Assembly (NCBI RefSeq): GCF_008084905.1
Contig: NZ_VSFC01000062.1
Location: forward strand, 62,001-126,000
From: Xanthomarina maritima
Lineage (GTDB): Bacteria; Bacteroidota; Bacteroidia; Flavobacteriales; Flavobacteriaceae
Length of the DNA stretch: 64,000 bases
Reading direction: 5' to 3'
Shown: piece by piece, positions 60,628-64,000 of the stretch
How the letters are laid out: the number at the start of each line of letters is the position of its first letter
Position numbering within the stretch: the first letter of the stretch is position 1
Notes under the pieces: model-generated
Told to the model about the DNA's origin: nothing
What the model saw: the letters and a program-made list of their open reading frames with translations, nothing else
Database searches by the model: none
Translations under genes and position numbers: made by a program

Positions 60628-61899
60628 ATGAACATTTTAATTCTTGGCTCCGGTGGAAGAGAGCATACTTTTGCTTGGAAAATTGCTCAAAGCCCTTTAT
60701 GTAAAAAGCTTTACGTTGCTCCTGGAAATTCTGGAACAGATCAAATAGCTAAAAATTTAGAAATAAAAGTTACCGATTTTCAAGCGATAAAGAAAGCAGT
60801 TTTAGAACATAAAATCAACATGGTTGTGGTTGGACCTGAAGACCCATTAGTGTTAGGTGTTCATGATTTCTTTTTAAACGATAAAGAATTGGCACATGTG
60901 TCTGTTATTGGGCCACAAAAAGCAGCAGCCGAATTAGAAGGAAGTAAAGAGTTTGCTAAAGAATTTTTAGTTCGACACAATATTCCAACAGCTGCTTATA
61001 AATGCTTTAATATATCTAATGTTGAAGAAGGTTATGCATTTTTAGAGACGTTAAACCCTCCTTATGTATTAAAAGCAGATGGTTTAGCTGCAGGTAAAGG
61101 TGTGTTAATTTTGAACAATTTAAATGAAGCTAAAACTGAATTAAAAAGTATGTTAGTTGACGCTAAATTTGGTGAAGCTAGCACTAAAGTAGTTATTGAA
61201 GAGTTTTTAGATGGTATTGAATTAAGTTGTTTTGTTCTAACTGATGGTAAAAACTACAAAATATTACCTACTGCTAAAGATTACAAACGTATTGGCGAAG
61301 GAGATACTGGTTTAAATACTGGTGGAATGGGAGCTGTTTCTCCAGTACCATTTGCTACAGAAGATTTTTTAAATAAAATTGAAGAGCGAATTGTTAAACC
61401 AACTATTGAAGGATTAAAAAAAGACAACTTACCTTATAAAGGTTTTGTGTTTATTGGATTGATAAAAGTAGGAAAGGACCCAAAAGTCATTGAATATAAC
61501 GTAAGAATGGGAGATCCTGAAACTGAAGTTGTATTACCTAGACTAAAAACCGATTTGGTTGAAATTTTTCAAGCTATTGCTAATCAAACTTTAGATAAAA
61601 TAGACATAGAAATAGATTCAAGAGCAGCAACAACCGTTATGTTGGTATCTGGTGGTTATCCTGAAGCTTATGAAAAAGGAAAAGAAATTACGGGTTTAGA
61701 ATATGTAATAGACTCAATACCTTTTCATGCTGGAGCCATTAATAAAGATGGTAAAATTGAAACATCTGGAGGACGTGTTATGGCAATTACATCGTTTGGG
61801 AATACATATCAAGAGGCCATAAAAAAATCTTATCAAAATATAGAAAAACTACATTTTGATAAGATGAATTATCGTAAAGATATTGGTTTCGATTTATAA
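60628..61899 (+). CDS. purD: Phosphoribosylamine-glycine ligase
   Basis: Second step of purine synthesis (GAR synthetase). A 423-residue ATP-grasp enzyme. ILGSGGREHTFAWKIAQSP at the N-terminus, VGPEDPLVLGV, the ATP-grasp segment YVLKADGLAAGKGVLI, NTGGMGAVSPVPF and the metal-binding NVRMGDPETEVVLPRL are intact. Other pur genes are not in this window. Confidence 0.97.
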   Translation: MNILILGSGGREHTFAWKIAQSPLCKKLYVAPGNSGTDQIAKNLEIKVTDFQAIKKAVLEHKINMVVVGPEDPLVLGVHDFFLNDKELAHVSVIGPQKAAAELEGSKEFAKEFLVRHNIPTAAYKCFNISNVEEGYAFLETLNPPYVLKADGLAAGKGVLILNNLNEAKTELKSMLVDAKFGEASTKVVIEEFLDGIELSCFVLTDGKNYKILPTAKDYKRIGEGDTGLNTGGMGAVSPVPFATEDFLNKIEERIVKPTIEGLKKDNLPYKGFVFIGLIKVGKDPKVIEYNVRMGDPETEVVLPRLKTDLVEIFQAIANQTLDKIDIEIDSRAATTVMLVSGGYPEAYEKGKEITGLEYVIDSIPFHAGAINKDGKIETSGGRVMAITSFGNTYQEAIKKSYQNIEKLHFDKMNYRKDIGFDL

Positions 61900-62121
61900 G
61901 TAAGAATGAGATGTAATACTCTTATCTTCTTCGTTATTATCGTTATAGCCTTTTAGTTGTTTCATCCAATATAGGAAAGCAACAAACCCAATTATAACAA
62001 ATAACCAAGAAACTATATTTGCAGCAAACCAATTATCTAGTTCTAGCTTAGCTAATGCATCATAAGGAGCAAAAAGCACATTCACAAATAAATCCTGTAT
62101 ACCGTAAAAAAAGTCTTTCAT
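61894..62121 (-). CDS. Small single-helix membrane protein (DUF6341-like)
   Basis: A 75-residue protein with one membrane helix (about 34-52, ANIVSWLFVIIGFVAFLYWM), preceded by an amphipathic N-terminus (MKDFFYGIQDLFVNVLFAPYDALAKLELDNWF) and followed by an acidic tail. From memory it matches a flavobacterial family known as DUF6341; this is not verified. It overlaps the purD end by 6 bases in convergent orientation. No function known. Confidence 0.65.
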   Translation of the reverse strand: MKDFFYGIQDLFVNVLFAPYDALAKLELDNWFAANIVSWLFVIIGFVAFLYWMKQLKGYNDNNEEDKSITSHSYL

Positions 62122-62284
62122 TATATATAAATTTTAATGCTCAATAAGAGCTTATAAGGGATTATCAATATATTTACACAGCAAAATTACATTTTTTTCA
62201 TTTTAAAATTTAATATTTAGCGAAGAATATTAGTAATTTACTTCAATTTTAAACTCAAGCATTATAAATAAAATATTTTTTTAA

Positions 62285-63211
62285 ATGATATCAAGTTTTT
62301 TTAGCAAAGCCAAACCAATACATTTTGTCGTTGTAAGTTCTTTGTTAATGATTGCTTTTATTCTAACCAAAGTTTATAAAACAAATCTGAATTTTGATAC
62401 ACTTAATATTTTAAAACAAATATTATTATTTGGGGTTTGTATTTTTTCAATTTTTGTTTTCGATTTTTTATCAGGCAAAAACGACCTTACCAAAAGCAAT
62501 AGTTATAAAATATTATTTTTTAGTTTGTTTATGATTATGATGCCACAAACGTTTATAAACACTAAGGTTTTGGTAGCTAATCTATTTATTTTATTTGCTT
62601 TAAGGCGAATTATTAGTATTCGAACCATGAAACAAATTAATAAAAAAGTGTTTGACGCTGCATTTTGGATTAGTCTAGCAACCTTATTGAGTTTTTGGGC
62701 TTCACTTTTTTACATATTAATTTTTGCAGCCCTCCTGTTATATACAGTTGCAGATATAAAAAATTGGATTATTCCGTTTATTGGAGTACTGACTGTTGTG
62801 GTAATAAGTTTAAGTATATTAATTATAATAAATACAGATATAGTAAGTTATATTTCTAATATTAACACAGATATTAGTTTCGATTTTAGCATGTTAAATA
62901 CGCCACAAATTATAGTTTCATCAACTGTTATTTTTTCTTATTTTGTTTGGGCAGTATTTTTTTATGTTATTAATATTAAATCGAAATCAAAGAACTATAA
63001 ACCGTCATATTTATTAATACTTTTTGCAGCATTAATTGCTATAGCAATTATAATAATTTCACCTCAAAAAACTGGAGCTGAATTCCTGTTTTTATTTGCT
63101 CCATTGTCTATAATCATGGCAAACTACCTGGAGATTATTTCAGAAAAATGGTTTAAAGAAATTTTAATTTGGATTCTTATTCTTGTTCCAATAATCAATT
63201 TAATGCTGTAA
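62285..63211 (+). CDS. DUF6427-like multi-pass membrane protein
   Basis: A 308-residue protein with about eight hydrophobic helices. It begins MISSFFSKAKPIHFVVVSSL and has FDFLSGKNDLTKSNSYKILFFSLF and the basic loop RRIISIRTMKQINKKVFDAAFWIS. From memory it resembles flavobacterial DUF6427, often beside upp and purD, but I cannot verify this. No catalytic motif is evident. It overlaps the convergent upp gene by 12 bases. Confidence 0.7.
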   Translation: MISSFFSKAKPIHFVVVSSLLMIAFILTKVYKTNLNFDTLNILKQILLFGVCIFSIFVFDFLSGKNDLTKSNSYKILFFSLFMIMMPQTFINTKVLVANLFILFALRRIISIRTMKQINKKVFDAAFWISLATLLSFWASLFYILIFAALLLYTVADIKNWIIPFIGVLTVVVISLSILIIINTDIVSYISNINTDISFDFSMLNTPQIIVSSTVIFSYFVWAVFFYVINIKSKSKNYKPSYLLILFAALIAIAIIIISPQKTGAEFLFLFAPLSIIMANYLEIISEKWFKEILIWILILVPIINLML

Positions 63212-63859
63212 TTTTTCACCGAAAGCTAAATCGCCTGCATCTCCTAAACCAGGAATAATATAGCCTTTATCATTAAGCTTTTCATCAACCGTTGCAACCC
63301 ATAAATGCGTGTCTTTTTCAAAGTAATTTTCAATATAATTGATACCTTCTTGAGCTGCAATAACACTTACTAAATGGATGTTTTTAGGCTTGCCAAAAGG
63401 CTTTAAAGCTTCAAAAGTGGCAACCATAGATTGTCCTGTTGCTAGCATTGGGTCTGCTAAAATTAAGGTTTTGTTTTCAAGATTTGGACAGGCTAAATAT
63501 TCGACTATTATTTCAAAATTTTCGGGTTTTTCTTTATGATGTCTATAAGCAGAAATAAAGGCATTTTCAGCTTTGTCAAAATAATTCAATAAGCCATCAT
63601 GTAAAGGAACTCCAGCTCTCAAAATAGAACAAAGCACAACATCATTATCTATTTTTTCAATATTACAAACACCTAATGGTGTGTTTATGGTTGTTGGTTT
63701 ATAACTTAATGTTTTGCTTAATTCGTAACCTAAAATTTCACCAATGCGTTCAATATTTCTTCGAAAACGCATGCTATCTTTTTGAATATTTACATCTCTC
63801 ATTTCTGAGATAAATGTGTTTAAAATAGTATTTTGATTTGAAAAGTTATGAATGTGCAT
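63200..63859 (-). CDS. upp: Uracil phosphoribosyltransferase
   Basis: Salvage enzyme forming UMP from uracil and PRPP. It is 219 residues. The PRPP-binding segment is TLILADPMLATGQSMVATFE (about 131-150), and GYIIPGLGDAGDLAFG at the C-terminus is the uracil-binding signature. It ends 12 bases inside the convergent membrane-protein gene. TAACTTTA (63888 to 63881 on the minus strand) is a possible -7 element. Confidence 0.95.
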   Translation of the reverse strand: MHIHNFSNQNTILNTFISEMRDVNIQKDSMRFRRNIERIGEILGYELSKTLSYKPTTINTPLGVCNIEKIDNDVVLCSILRAGVPLHDGLLNYFDKAENAFISAYRHHKEKPENFEIIVEYLACPNLENKTLILADPMLATGQSMVATFEALKPFGKPKNIHLVSVIAAQEGINYIENYFEKDTHLWVATVDEKLNDKGYIIPGLGDAGDLAFGEKLQH

Positions 63860-63928
63860 AGAGCTTATTTTAATGAATGGTAAAGTTAATTAATTAGGCT
63901 TATATTTACATTTTTAAAATATTAAATC

Positions 63929-64000
63929 ATGTTTACAGATAAAGCCAATAGAATATTCCAAGACGTAATAGAGAAATATCATGTTATAAATACAGTCAAT
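63929..64000 (+). CDS. DUF4254-like protein, N-terminal fragment
   Basis: The ATG at 63929 opens 24 codons, MFTDKANRIFQDVIEKYHVI then NTVN, running off the right edge. The start resembles flavobacterial DUF4254 proteins, whose first residues are of the form M-F-[ST]-D/E-x-A-x-[KR]-I-F-x-x-x-I-x-x-Y-H. TATATTTA at 63901-63908 is a possible -7 element. The call rests on a short segment. Confidence 0.55.
   Translation, partial: MFTDKANRIFQDVIEKYHVINTVN

Overview
The window reads as a chromosomal segment of a low-GC Bacteroidota, most likely a marine member of the Flavobacteriaceae. The evidence is the AT-rich composition, a secreted protein with a type IX secretion (T9SS) C-terminal signal, many families largely confined to this phylum (DUF4175, DUF4837, GIN-domain/DUF2807, the GH3/DUF6909 pair), TAnnTTTG-type -7 promoter elements in place of E. 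coli -10 boxes, and weak Shine-Dalgarno signals. No phage, insertion sequence or CRISPR array is visible.

Left end (1-16 kb). A truncated cation-efflux (CDF) gene and rpiB point left. A 620-bp gene-free AT-rich region (527-1146) follows, then mostly rightward genes: a T9SS-exported repeat protein, rnr, a GIN-domain protein, a LysE-family exporter, a GIY-YIG protein, tRNA-Cys, folB, glnS, gltX and alkB. The gene-free region holds a perfect DnaA box, a near-perfect one and five exact TGTTAATA repeats, and sits where transcription direction switches. I propose it as a candidate oriC. Two strong ParB-binding (parS) sites 19-21 kb away, one on each side of mnmG, support an origin-proximal position.

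Middle (16-34 kb). Conserved housekeeping blocks: DUF4175-ybeY-mnmG-methyltransferase; an OmpH/Skp-like lipoprotein; holB and a lipid kinase; pgk; a LysM lytic transglycosylase with a DUF4837 lipoprotein; tatA; and the M23 peptidase-GH3-DUF6909 operon.

Right part (34-60.5 kb). A large cell-surface polysaccharide locus of the Wzx/Wzy type. It holds a Wzz-like protein, the dTDP-L-rhamnose genes rfbBACD, UDP-ManNAc/ManNAcA genes (wecB, wecC), a complete sulfate-activation and recycling set (DUF2061 protein, cysC, cysD, cysN, cysQ), a UDP-uronate 4-epimerase, two sulfotransferases, a flippase, an orphan lipoprotein, a GT2, two Wzy-like polymerases/ligases, a WecG-type GT26, ugd, a UDP-xylose synthase, a WcaJ-like initiating transferase, a GT4 and a CapK-like adenylate-forming enzyme. 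Taken together, the genes predict a sulfated acidic polysaccharide containing rhamnose, ManNAcA, uronic acid and perhaps xylose. PAPS is made by CysC/D/N, used by the two sulfotransferases, and the by-product PAP is removed by CysQ.

Right end (60.5-64 kb). purD, a small membrane protein, a DUF6427-like membrane protein, upp, and the first 24 codons of a DUF4254-like gene cut by the window edge.
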